A DNA stretch of 64,000 nucleotides. Origin: Stenotrophomonas acidaminiphila. Its GTDB lineage: Bacteria > Pseudomonadota > Gammaproteobacteria > Xanthomonadales > Xanthomonadaceae. A program made the translations under genes and the position numbers. A model generated the notes under the pieces. That model was not told where the DNA came from, ran no database searches, and was given only the letters and a program-made list of their open reading frames with translations. Of the stretch, positions 1 to 8,104 are shown one piece after another. The stretch covers positions 1,720,501-1,784,500 of the forward strand of contig CP019797.1 of the NCBI GenBank assembly GCA_002951995.1. The letters run 5' to 3'. How positions within the stretch are numbered: the stretch's first letter is position 1; each line of letters starts with the position of its first letter.

Positions 1-33
1 GGCGAGCAGCGCCAGACAGCCCCAGTGCTTCAT
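1..33 (-). CDS. possible 5' end of a leftward gene running off the window
   Basis: An ATG on the minus strand at 33 opens a frame reading MKHWGCLALLA, which looks like the beginning of a signal peptide. It is transcribed away from the peptide transporter at 181. Only eleven codons lie inside the window and no good ribosome binding site precedes them, so the product cannot be named and the gene itself is uncertain. Confidence 0.3.
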   Translation of the reverse strand, partial: MKHWGCLALLA

Positions 34-180
34 TGCGACGACCAGTACGGACTGGCGGCCATGCTAGCGCGCGGCGCTGTCGAGGGCCCGTGCAGGCGCG
101 GCGTCGTGCGCTGCCGCGCGCGCGCGGGCGGCCGCTTGCGTTACCCTTGCCCCCTTTGCATTCGCAGGATCGCCTTACAG

Positions 181-1776
181 ATGACGAGCAACGACGTGGC
201 AGCAGCCCCCGCCGGCAAGGCCGGCATGCCCCGCCAGATTCCCTACATCATCGGCAATGAAGCCTGCGAGCGCTTCAGCTTCTACGGGATGCGCAACATC
301 CTGGTGCAGTTCCTGATCACCTCGCTGCTGCTGCAGGAGTTGACCGCCGACGGCCGTGCCGGCGAGGCCAAGGACATCATGCACAGCTTCATGATCGGCG
401 TGTATTTCTTCCCGCTGCTCGGTGGCTGGCTGGCCGACCGCTTCTTCGGCAAGTACCGCACCATCCTCTGGTTCAGCCTGGTCTACTGCGCCGGCCACCT
501 GTGCCTGGCGCTGTTCGAGAACAGCCGCGAGGGCTTTTTCCTCGGCTTGGGCCTGATCGCGCTCGGTGCCGGCGGCATCAAGCCGCTGGTGGCCTCGTTC
601 ATGGGCGACCAGTTCGACCAGGGCAACAAGCACCTGGCCAAGATCGTCTTCGATGCCTTCTACTGGATCATCAACTTCGGTTCGCTGTTCGCCTCGCTGC
701 TGATCCCGCTGGCGCTGAAGAACCTGGGTCCGCAGTGGGCGTTCGGCATCCCCGGCATCCTGATGTTCATCGCCACGTTCGTGTTCTGGCTGGGGCGCAG
801 GCGCTACGTGCTGGTGCCGTTGCCGCCGAAGGACCCGCATTCGTTCGCCAACGTGGTGCGCACCGCGCTGCTGGCGCGCGCACCGGGGCAGGGCAATGCC
901 GGGCTGCTGGTGGCGCTGGCCGGCATCGCGCTGGCGTTGTGGGCGCTGGTGCTGGCGGCGCTGACCCTGGGCGGGCTGCATGAAGGCGGGCTGGGCGTGG
1001 TGATCTACCTGTGCCTGGCGCTGGTGGCACTGCTGGCCGGCATCGGCGGCGGCACCATGCTGCAGCTGGACCGCGCCCGCGGCGCGCATCCGGACAGCGC
1101 GGTGGAAGGCGTGCGCTCGGTGCTCAAGGTGCTGGTGATCTTCGCCCTGACCACACCGTTCTTCTCGCTGTTCGACCAGAAGGCCTCGACCTGGGTGCTG
1201 CAGGGCCAGCAGATGACCATGCCGGCCTGGTTCACCGCCTCGCAGATGCAGGCGATCAACCCGCTGCTGGTGATGATCCTGATTCCGTTCAACAACCTGG
1301 TGCTGTACCCGATGCTGCGTCGCTTCGGCTTCGAGCCGACCGCGCTGCGGCGCATGACCGCCGGCATCGCCTTCAGCGGCCTGGCCTGGGTGGTGGTGGG
1401 CGGCCTGCAGGTGGCGATGGACGGCGGCGACGCGTTGTCCATCTTCTGGCAGATCCTGCCCTATGCGCTGCTGACCTTCGGCGAGGTGCTGGTGTCGGCC
1501 ACCGGCCTGGAGTTCGCCTACAGCCAGGCCCCGGCGTCGATGAAGGGCGTGGTCATGAGCTTCTGGAACCTGACCACCACCATCGGCAACCTGTGGGTGC
1601 TGCTGTCCAACGCGGCGGTGCGCAACGACACGGTGACCGCGCGCATCGCCGGCACCGGGTTGAGCGAGGCGGCGTTCCTGATGTTCTTCTTCGCCGGCTT
1701 CGCGTTCGTCGCGGCCCTGGCGTTCGGCCTGTACGCACGCCGCTACAGGATGGTCGACAACTACCGGGCAGCCTGA
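181..1776 (+). CDS. POT/PTR family proton-dependent oligopeptide transporter
   Basis: The 531-residue product is an inner-membrane MFS-fold protein of the proton-coupled oligopeptide transporter family, which imports di- and tripeptides. The family signature ExxERFxxYG is present at residues 27-36 (NEACERFSFYG), followed by many hydrophobic segments and the FFPLLGGWLADRFFGKYRT loop typical of the family's first cytoplasmic motif. The ATG at 181 puts the signature close to the N-terminus as in relatives; an in-frame ATG at 25 would add an unrelated arginine-rich leader. The rhomboid gene follows after 2 bp, so the two are probably cotranscribed. Substrate specificity is inferred from family only. 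Confidence 0.9.
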   Translation: MTSNDVAAAPAGKAGMPRQIPYIIGNEACERFSFYGMRNILVQFLITSLLLQELTADGRAGEAKDIMHSFMIGVYFFPLLGGWLADRFFGKYRTILWFSLVYCAGHLCLALFENSREGFFLGLGLIALGAGGIKPLVASFMGDQFDQGNKHLAKIVFDAFYWIINFGSLFASLLIPLALKNLGPQWAFGIPGILMFIATFVFWLGRRRYVLVPLPPKDPHSFANVVRTALLARAPGQGNAGLLVALAGIALALWALVLAALTLGGLHEGGLGVVIYLCLALVALLAGIGGGTMLQLDRARGAHPDSAVEGVRSVLKVLVIFALTTPFFSLFDQKASTWVLQGQQMTMPAWFTASQMQAINPLLVMILIPFNNLVLYPMLRRFGFEPTALRRMTAGIAFSGLAWVVVGGLQVAMDGGDALSIFWQILPYALLTFGEVLVSATGLEFAYSQAPASMKGVVMSFWNLTTTIGNLWVLLSNAAVRNDTVTARIAGTGLSEAAFLMFFFAGFAFVAALAFGLYARRYRMVDNYRAA

Positions 1777-1778
1777 CC

Positions 1779-2399
1779 ATGCAAGGACCGATAACCCTGT
1801 TGCTGATCGCCGTCACCAGCCTGGTCTCGTGGCTGGCCTTCAGCAACCGCAAGCTCGCCGACCGGCTGATCCTGTGGCCGCCGGCGGTGGACCGCCATCG
1901 CCAGTACGACCGGCTGGTGACCTACGGCTTCATCCATGCCGATTTCGCCCACCTGCTGTTCAACATGGTCACGCTGTTCTTCTTCGGGCGGCTGATCGAA
2001 CAGATCATGCTGCGCGTCACCGGCAACTGGTGGACCTACCCGCTGTTCTACGTGGCGGCGCTGGTGGTCTCGATCCTGCCCAGCTACCTGAAGAACCAGA
2101 AGAACCCGAACTACCTGAGCCTGGGCGCGTCCGGCGCGGTGTCGGCGGTGCTGTTCGCCTTCATCCTGATTTCCCCGTGGTCGCTGATCTTCGTGTTCTT
2201 CATTCCGGCGCCGGCGATCCTCTACGGGGTGTTCTACGTCGGTTACAGCATCTGGATGGACAAGCGCGGCAACGACAACGTCAACCACAGCGCGCACCTG
2301 GCCGGTGCCGCGTTCGGGGTGATGTTCATGCTGTTCATGGAACCGCAGGTGCTGCAGGTGTTCCTGGAGCAGCTGATGAACCCGCGCTTCGGGCGCTGA
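1779..2399 (+). CDS. rhomboid family intramembrane serine protease
   Basis: A 206-residue polytopic membrane protein of the rhomboid family, which cleaves transmembrane substrates inside the bilayer. The catalytic dyad is visible: Ser118 in LGASGA and His173 in NHSAHLAG. The HADFAHLLFNM segment (residues 53-63) supplies the conserved His and Asn of the oxyanion region. The enzyme should therefore be active rather than a pseudoprotease. It starts 2 bp after the peptide transporter stop. Substrates cannot be deduced from the sequence. Confidence 0.9.
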   Translation: MQGPITLLLIAVTSLVSWLAFSNRKLADRLILWPPAVDRHRQYDRLVTYGFIHADFAHLLFNMVTLFFFGRLIEQIMLRVTGNWWTYPLFYVAALVVSILPSYLKNQKNPNYLSLGASGAVSAVLFAFILISPWSLIFVFFIPAPAILYGVFYVGYSIWMDKRGNDNVNHSAHLAGAAFGVMFMLFMEPQVLQVFLEQLMNPRFGR

Positions 2400-2493
2400 C
2401 GCGCAGCGCCACCGGCCCGGGACGGTGCGGCGCGCCGTCACCGGGGCAGGGCCCAGCGGGGGCCGTGGCCAGCACCGGCCGCGGCCGGCCGTA

Positions 2494-2660
2494 CTAGGCG
2501 GCGTAGGCCGCCAGCAGGCGGGCGTGCACTTCCTCGTCGATCTTCTTGAACTCCCAGCCCTGGGTCTCGCCGTTGAAAGCCAGTTGGAACAGGCCTTCAA
2601 GCAGCAGTGCATCGGGGTCGTCGGGGGCAGCGGGTGCGAAACGTCGAACGGTACGGGCAT
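2494..2660 (-). pseudogene. small conserved-looking protein, frame broken near 2637
   Basis: On the minus strand an ATG at 2660 opens MPVPFDVS. After about eight codons the reading must change frame to continue as APAAPDDPDALLLEGLFQ and end in HARLLAAYAA at 2494. The second part has a clear protein-like amphipathic composition, while the uninterrupted frame from the ATG becomes Cys/Arg/Ser-rich noise. One missing base near 2637 would give a single 55-residue protein. The sequence therefore suggests a small intact gene damaged by an indel, probably a sequencing error. No function is recognised. It converges with the rhomboid gene. Confidence 0.5.
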
Positions 2661-2862
2661 GGGACGGCGAGCGGAAAAACGTCCACGTCCCGCAGCAAGC
2701 CGCGTGCCAGCCGCTCCGCCCGCGCGTGGCGAAGGGCGACCGGCCGCTGGGCGCCGGGTGGCCGGTCGGAAAGTGACGTCCCGCGGCGGTGCGCCGCGCT
2801 TTTCACGTCACACCGGCGCGCGACCGCGGCACAATGGGCTACCCCGTCCAGCGAGTCCTGCC

Positions 2863-3155
2863 ATGAGCCATGATGACACCGCGCTTCCACCGGTGGCGCA
2901 CGATGCCGCCGCGCACCGCTTCAGCGTGGTCGTCGACGGCCACCCGGCGGTGCTCGATTACCTGCGGCGCGGCGACGCGATGGTGATCACCCACACCGGC
3001 GTGCCCGGCGCCATCGGCGGCCGCGGCATCGCCGCGTGGTTGACCCGGGCGGCACTGGCGCATGCACGCGCGGCCGGCCTCAAGGTGATCCCGAGTGCAG
3101 CTATGCGGTGGCCTTCATGCAGCGTCATGGAGAATATGCGGACCTGCTGGGATAA
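2863..3155 (+). pseudogene. GNAT-like N-acetyltransferase (YjdJ type), frameshifted near 3095
   Basis: The first 78 codons encode a YjdJ-type small acetyltransferase domain: a beta-rich start (HRFSVVVDGHPAVLDYLRRGDAMVITHT), then the acetyl-CoA-binding turn GVPGAIGGRGIAAWLTRAAL. After KVIPS the frame becomes meaningless. Restoring one C after position 3095 gives KVIPSCSYAVAFMQRHGEYADLLG and a stop at 3155, the expected C-terminus with the conserved CSY and the LL end. The disruption is thus a single-base deletion, real or a sequencing artefact. Family members are about 90-100 residues, matching the repaired length of 97. The substrate is unknown. Confidence 0.75.
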
Positions 3156-3212
3156 TCCGCGGCGGACGCGGCTCCGGGTGGAGCCGCGCGATCCATCCAC
3201 AAGGGAAAGGAC

Positions 3213-4046
3213 ATGAAAAGGTCGGGACAGGGAGCCTGTGCGGCGGCATTGATCGCACTGGCGATGGCAGGATGCGGGAAACACGAGGCGCAGGCACCGG
3301 TGGCCGCGCCGGATGCGGCGCCGGTGGCGGAGGCACCTGCCGATGCCGCGCCGGTGGCGGTGGAGCTGCATGACGTGATCGACACCAATGCCCGCTACGT
3401 GCTGGGCATCAGCTACCCGCCTGCCGCCAACGCCTACCCCGGTCTTGCCAAGGCCCTGTCCGACTATGCCGAACATGCCCGGTCCGAGCTGCTCAAGGCG
3501 GTGGACGAGCTTGGCAACGACACCCCTACCGCGCCTTACGAACTGTCGCTGGCCTTCGACATGGCCGTGAACACCCCGAAGGTGGTGGCGGTGTCGGCCG
3601 AAGGCAGCAGCTATACCGGCGGCGCGCACGGGCAGCCGCTGGTGGCGCGCTTCGTCTGGCTGCCGGAACGGCAGGAACTGCTGACCGCGCAGGCGCTGGT
3701 CGATTCGCCCAGGGGCTGGCAGGCGGTCAGCGACTACACCCGCGACAAGCTGCTGGAGCAGGCGATGGTCCGCGCCCAGGGCGAGGACATGACCCCGGAA
3801 GAGCAGCAGGCGCAGGTGCGCAACCTGTCCAAAATGATCGACCAGGGCACCACCGCCGACGCCGCCAACTTCGCGCAGTTCGAACCGGTGATGGACGCCG
3901 CCGGGCGCATCGCCGCGCTGCGCTTCGTGTTCCCTCCCTACCAGGTCGGTCCATACTCGGACGGCACCCAGACCGTGGACGTTCCGGCGTCCGTGCTGTT
4001 GCCGCACGTGGCCGCCGGTTACCGGGAGCTGTTCGCACACCCCTGA
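3213..4046 (+). CDS. DUF3298/DUF4163-type (RsiV-like) lipoprotein
   Basis: A 277-residue secreted lipoprotein: a short basic start, a hydrophobic stretch and a lipobox-like LAMAGC with the modified Cys at residue 21, then an Ala/Pro-rich linker to about residue 50. The rest resembles the DUF4163 plus DUF3298 pair seen in RsiV and in deacetylase-like cell-envelope proteins, with the typical SSYTGGAHG stretch and a closing PPYQVGPYSDGTQ motif before SVLLPHV. It stands 16 bp upstream of the cfa gene and may be cotranscribed with it. The biochemical role is unknown; periplasmic face location is inferred from the lipobox. Confidence 0.8.
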   Translation: MKRSGQGACAAALIALAMAGCGKHEAQAPVAAPDAAPVAEAPADAAPVAVELHDVIDTNARYVLGISYPPAANAYPGLAKALSDYAEHARSELLKAVDELGNDTPTAPYELSLAFDMAVNTPKVVAVSAEGSSYTGGAHGQPLVARFVWLPERQELLTAQALVDSPRGWQAVSDYTRDKLLEQAMVRAQGEDMTPEEQQAQVRNLSKMIDQGTTADAANFAQFEPVMDAAGRIAALRFVFPPYQVGPYSDGTQTVDVPASVLLPHVAAGYRELFAHP

Positions 4047-4062
4047 ACCGTGGAGGCCAGCG

Positions 4063-5178
4063 ATGGATGCAGGGCTGCAACGACGCGTCGAGGCACTGCT
4101 GCACGAGGCGGGCATCACCCCCGGCGGGGGCCGCCCGCAGGACATCGACATCCTCGACCCGCGCTTCCACGCGCGGGTGCTGGCCGACGGCTCGCTGGGC
4201 CTGGGCGAGAGCTACATGGACGGCTGGTGGCGGGCGCGTTCGCTCGACGCGTTCCTGGCCCACCTGCTGGAGGCGCGGCTGGACGAGCGCGTGCATGGTG
4301 GCGGCGAGGTCTGGGACGCACTCAAGGCACGGCTGTTCAACCTGCAGGCCGGGCAGGGCAGCTATGAGGTCGGCAAGCGCCACTATGACCTCGGCAACGA
4401 CCTGTACCGGGCCATGCTCGGCAAGCGCCTGGTCTACAGCTGCGGCTACTGGCGCGACGCGGGCAACCTCGATGACGCGCAGGCGGCCAAGCTCGACCTG
4501 ATCTGCCGCAAGCTCGGCCTGCGCCCGGGGATGCGCGTGCTGGACATCGGCTGCGGCTGGGGCGAAGCGCTGAAATACGCTGCGCAGCACCATGGCGTGG
4601 AAGGCGTGGGCATCACCATCTCCCGGGAACAGGCCGAGTTCGCCCGCGGACTATGCGCCGGCCTGCCGCTGGAGATCCGCCTGCAGGACTACCACGAGCT
4701 GGACGAACCGTTCGACGCGATCCTGTCGGTGGGCATGTTCGAGCATGTCGGGGTCAAGAACTACCGCGGCTACTTCGAGGTGGCGCGGCGCTGCCTGCGC
4801 GAGGACGGGCTGTTCCTGCTGCACAGCATCGGCAGCAATGTCAGCCGCGAGCGCACCGACCCGTGGATCGCGCGCTACATCTTTCCCAACTCGATGCTGC
4901 CCTCGGCCGCGCAGATCACCGCGGCGATGGAAGGGCTGTTCGTGCTCGAGGACTGGCATAACTTCGGCACCGACTACGACCGCACGCTGCAGGCATGGCG
5001 GGACAACGTGGAGGCGGCGTGGGAGCAGCTGGATCCGCGCTACGACGAGCGTTTCCGGCGCATGTGGCGCTTCTACCTGGCGGCCTCGATGGCGAGTTTC
5101 CGGACCCGCCATGCGCAGCTGTGGCAGCTGGTGCTGTCGCCGCGCGGGGTGGCGGGCGGCTACGTCGCCCCGCGCTAG
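4063..5178 (+). CDS. cfa: cyclopropane-fatty-acyl-phospholipid synthase
   Basis: A 371-residue SAM-dependent methyltransferase that adds a methylene bridge to unsaturated acyl chains of membrane phospholipids, a modification linked to acid and stationary-phase survival. Family hallmarks are LGLGESYMDGWW (residues 45-56), HYDLGNDLY (108-115), the SAM-binding motif VLDIGCGWGEALKYA (from 159) and the C-terminal DYDRTLQAWRDN. Length is close to E. coli Cfa (382). The ATG at 4063 begins 16 bp after the upstream lipoprotein gene. Convergent with dcp. Confidence 0.93.
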   Translation: MDAGLQRRVEALLHEAGITPGGGRPQDIDILDPRFHARVLADGSLGLGESYMDGWWRARSLDAFLAHLLEARLDERVHGGGEVWDALKARLFNLQAGQGSYEVGKRHYDLGNDLYRAMLGKRLVYSCGYWRDAGNLDDAQAAKLDLICRKLGLRPGMRVLDIGCGWGEALKYAAQHHGVEGVGITISREQAEFARGLCAGLPLEIRLQDYHELDEPFDAILSVGMFEHVGVKNYRGYFEVARRCLREDGLFLLHSIGSNVSRERTDPWIARYIFPNSMLPSAAQITAAMEGLFVLEDWHNFGTDYDRTLQAWRDNVEAAWEQLDPRYDERFRRMWRFYLAASMASFRTRHAQLWQLVLSPRGVAGGYVAPR

Positions 5179-5238
5179 CCGCCCCCCGGCGCATACCCCG
5201 CCGCCGCGGTCATCGGCGTGCCAGCAGCGCGGCAAAAA

Positions 5239-5268
5239 CAAAGCCGCCCGGCGAACCGGGCGGCTTTG
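5239..5268 (-). terminator. rho-independent terminator of dcp
   Basis: A GCCGCCCGG / CCGGGCGGC stem with a small loop sits about 20 bp beyond the dcp stop; read on the minus strand it is followed by TTTGTTTTT. Flanking AAA/TTT pairs extend the stem, so it may also stop transcription from cfa. Confidence 0.8.
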
Positions 5269-5289
5269 CGCGGAGCGCGGCTGGAGGGC

Positions 5290-7458
5290 TTACTTGCCTT
5301 CGGCGCCGGTCAGGCCACGCTTCTCCAGCAGCGGCCCGATCTGCGGTTCGTGGCCGGCGAAGTTGCGGAACAGTTCCATCGCATCGACGCTGCCACCGCG
5401 CGACAGCAGGGTCTTGCGGAAATGGTCGCCGTTGGCGCGCGACAGGCCGCCATTGTCACGGAACCACTTCTGGGTGTTCGCGTCGAGCACCTCGGACCAG
5501 ATGTAGGCGTAGTAGCCGGCCGAATAGCCGCCCATGATGTGGCTGAAGTACGTGGTGCGGTAGCGCGGCGGCACCGGCGCGTAGTAGATGCCGTCCTTGA
5601 CCAGCGCCTCATGCTCGAACTTGACCACGTCCTGCGGGGCCGGGACCTGGTCGACGCCGATCTGGTGCCAGCTCTGGTCCAGCATGGCCGCGCCGAGGTA
5701 CTCGGTGGTGGCGAAGCCCTGGTTGAACTTGGACGCGGCGATCACCTTGTCCAGCAGCGCCTGCGGCATCGCCGAGCCGTTCTGGTAGTGCTTGGCGTAG
5801 TTGGCCAGGATGCTCGGCTCGTCGGCCCACATCTCGTTCACCTGCGAGGGGAACTCGACGAAGTCGCGCGGCACCGCGGTGCCCGAGAAATACGGGTACT
5901 TCACGTTGGAGAACATGCCGTGCAGGGCGTGGCCGAACTCATGGAACGTGGTGGTCACCTCGTCCCAGGTCAGCAGCGTCGGCTTGCCGGCCGGCGGCTT
6001 GGGGATGTTCAGGTGGTTGGCGACCACCGGCTTGTCGCCGGTCAGGCCCGACTGCGACACGTAGGCGTTCATCCACGCACCGCCGCGCTTGGACTCGCGC
6101 GCATACGGGTCGAAGATGAAGATCGCCAGCTGGCTGCCGTCGGCGTCGAACACGTCATAGACGGTGACGTCGTCGTGGTACACCGGCAGGTCGGTACGCT
6201 GCTTGAAGCTCAGACCGAATTCCTTGCCGGCGGCGAAGAACACGCCGTTCTCCAGCACGTTCTTCAGCTCGAAATAGGGCTTGAGCTGGGATTCGTCGAA
6301 GTTGTACTTGGCCTGGCGCACCTTCTCGCTGTAGAAGGCCCAGTCCCACGGCTGCAGCTCGAAGCCCGGCTTGCCGGCGGCCTTCTGCTCGGCGTCGATC
6401 ATCGCCTGCAGGTCGGCGGCTTCGCGCTTGGCGTTGGCCACGGCGGCCGGGGCCAGCTGGCCGAGCATGGCGTTGACCGCCTCCGGGGTCTTGGCGGTCT
6501 GGTTGCCCAGGCCATAGGCGGCGTAGTTGGCGAAGCCCATCAGCGCGGCCTTCTGCGCGCGCAGGGTCATGATCCGCGAGACCAGCGCGGTGTTGTCGTA
6601 TTCGCCGCCCTTGCTGCCGCGCGACACCGACGCCTCGTAGATGCGGCGGCGCAGGTCGCGGTTGGTCAGGTTGGTCAGCGCCGGCTGCCCGGTGGTGTTG
6701 AGCAGGGCGATGACGTACTTGCCGTCGAGCTTGCGCGCCTTGGCGGCTTCGGCGGCGGCGGCGATCTGTTCGGCCGACAGGCCATCGAGCTGCCTGGCAT
6801 CGTCGACCACGATGTAGGAGGCGTTGACCTCGGCCAGCACGTTCTGGCTGAACTTGGTGCCCAGCCGCGCCAGCTCGGCGTTCATGTCCTTGAGCTTGGC
6901 CTTGTCCGCGTCGGACAGCTTGGCGCCGGCACGCACGAAGTTGTCGTGGTACTTCTCGACCAGGCGCAGGCCTTCGGCGTCCAGGCCCAGCTTGGCGCGG
7001 TTGTTGTAGAGGGTCTCGATGCGCGCGAACAGCTTGCCGTTGAGGTTGATCGCGTCGCTGTGGGCGGCGAAGCGGGCCGAGTAGTCGGCCTGCAACTGCT
7101 TGCGCGCATCATTGGTGTCGGCGCCGATCAGCGAGAAGAACACGGTGGTGGCGCGGTCGAGGATGGCGCCGCTCTTTTCCAGCGCGATCAGGGTGTTGTC
7201 GAAGGTCGGCGGCGCCGGGTTGTTGGCGATGGCCTCCACTTCCTCGAGCTGCTGCTTCATGCCGGCGTCGAAGGCGGGGGCGAAATCGGCGTCCTTGATC
7301 TTGTCGAACTGCGGGTAGTGCAGGGGCAGCGGACTCTCGGCGAAGAACGGGTTGGCCTGCTGGGCGGTTTGCCCGGTGGCGGCGTTCGCGGCCAGGCTGT
7401 AGGCCGGCACGGCGACGCCCAGGGACACGGCCAGGGCGAGGGCAAGACGGGTGTTCAA
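5290..7458 (-). CDS. dcp: M3 family metallopeptidase, peptidyl-dipeptidase Dcp type
   Basis: A 722-residue zinc peptidase of the M3 thimet-oligopeptidase family that removes C-terminal dipeptides from peptides. The gluzincin motif HEFGH lies at residues 506-510, with the downstream Glu expected in the EFPSQVNEMW segment. The first about 24 residues (MNTRLALALAVSLGVAVPAYSLAANA) look like a Sec signal peptide, so the enzyme is probably periplasmic, unlike cytoplasmic E. coli Dcp. Internal motifs such as GGAWMNAYVSQS and the C-terminal YYAYIWSEVLDANTQKWF fit Dcp. It is divergent from the glutathione peroxidase gene across about 150 bp. Confidence 0.92.
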   Translation of the reverse strand: MNTRLALALAVSLGVAVPAYSLAANAATGQTAQQANPFFAESPLPLHYPQFDKIKDADFAPAFDAGMKQQLEEVEAIANNPAPPTFDNTLIALEKSGAILDRATTVFFSLIGADTNDARKQLQADYSARFAAHSDAINLNGKLFARIETLYNNRAKLGLDAEGLRLVEKYHDNFVRAGAKLSDADKAKLKDMNAELARLGTKFSQNVLAEVNASYIVVDDARQLDGLSAEQIAAAAEAAKARKLDGKYVIALLNTTGQPALTNLTNRDLRRRIYEASVSRGSKGGEYDNTALVSRIMTLRAQKAALMGFANYAAYGLGNQTAKTPEAVNAMLGQLAPAAVANAKREAADLQAMIDAEQKAAGKPGFELQPWDWAFYSEKVRQAKYNFDESQLKPYFELKNVLENGVFFAAGKEFGLSFKQRTDLPVYHDDVTVYDVFDADGSQLAIFIFDPYARESKRGGAWMNAYVSQSGLTGDKPVVANHLNIPKPPAGKPTLLTWDEVTTTFHEFGHALHGMFSNVKYPYFSGTAVPRDFVEFPSQVNEMWADEPSILANYAKHYQNGSAMPQALLDKVIAASKFNQGFATTEYLGAAMLDQSWHQIGVDQVPAPQDVVKFEHEALVKDGIYYAPVPPRYRTTYFSHIMGGYSAGYYAYIWSEVLDANTQKWFRDNGGLSRANGDHFRKTLLSRGGSVDAMELFRNFAGHEPQIGPLLEKRGLTGAEGK

Positions 7459-7609
7459 GGTCGGAAACTCCGGAAAAATGCTGAACCTTCAGGGTAACCC
7501 GGTGGCCCCGCCGGCGGGTGTGTCGAATGGCAGGGTTGCGGCGGAACGCCTGCTGCTGCAAAGCCATGCCGGCGAATGGCGTACGCTGGAGCTCCGCCTG
7601 GAGCCTGCC

Positions 7610-8092
7610 GTGACCGTTGCCACCGATTTCGAACTCACTGCCCTGGACGGCACGCCGTTGCCGCTGTCGGCCTACGCCGGCAAGGTGCTGCTGGTGGTCA
7701 ATACCGCCTCGCGCTGCGGCTTCACCCCGCAGTACGCGGGGCTGGAGCGGCTGTGGCGCCAGTACGCGGCGCAGGGGCTGGTGGTGCTGGGCTGCCCCTG
7801 CGACCAGTTCGGCCACCAGGAGCCGGGCGACGCGGCCGCGATCCAGGCGTTCTGCAGCCTCGATTACGGGGTCAGCTTCCCGATGTCGGCCAAACTGCAG
7901 GTCAACGGCACCGGCGCGCACCCGCTGTGGCGCTGGCTGCAGCGCGAGAAGCGCGGCGCGCTGGGAATCGCCGCGATCAAGTGGAACTTCAGCAAGTTCC
8001 TGGTCGGGCGCGACGGCCGGGTGATCGCCCGCTATGCGCCCACCGCGCGCCCGGAGTCGCTGGAAGGCGATATCCGGGCGGCGCTGGGCTGA
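7610..8092 (+). CDS. glutathione peroxidase-like thiol peroxidase
   Basis: A 160-residue glutathione peroxidase fold enzyme reducing peroxides. The peroxidatic Cys36 lies in NTASRCGFTPQY, and the family motifs CPCDQFGHQEPG and KWNFSKFLV supply the Gln and Trp of the catalytic triad. GTG at 7610 is chosen as start: it gives the usual beginning (MTVATDFELTALDG), the usual length and a GGAG about six bases upstream. An open frame continues further upstream but encodes nothing family-like. It contains Cys rather than selenocysteine, so thioredoxin may be the real reductant, as in many bacterial members. Confidence 0.9.
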   Translation: MTVATDFELTALDGTPLPLSAYAGKVLLVVNTASRCGFTPQYAGLERLWRQYAAQGLVVLGCPCDQFGHQEPGDAAAIQAFCSLDYGVSFPMSAKLQVNGTGAHPLWRWLQREKRGALGIAAIKWNFSKFLVGRDGRVIARYAPTARPESLEGDIRAALG

Positions 8093-8104
8093 GCCGCCGG
8101 CCGC

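Noticed and set aside
5218..7497. 759-codon open frame on the plus strand antisense to dcp
   Set aside because: Composition is His/Gln/Gly-rich noise without motifs; it exists only because of high GC opposite a conserved peptidase.
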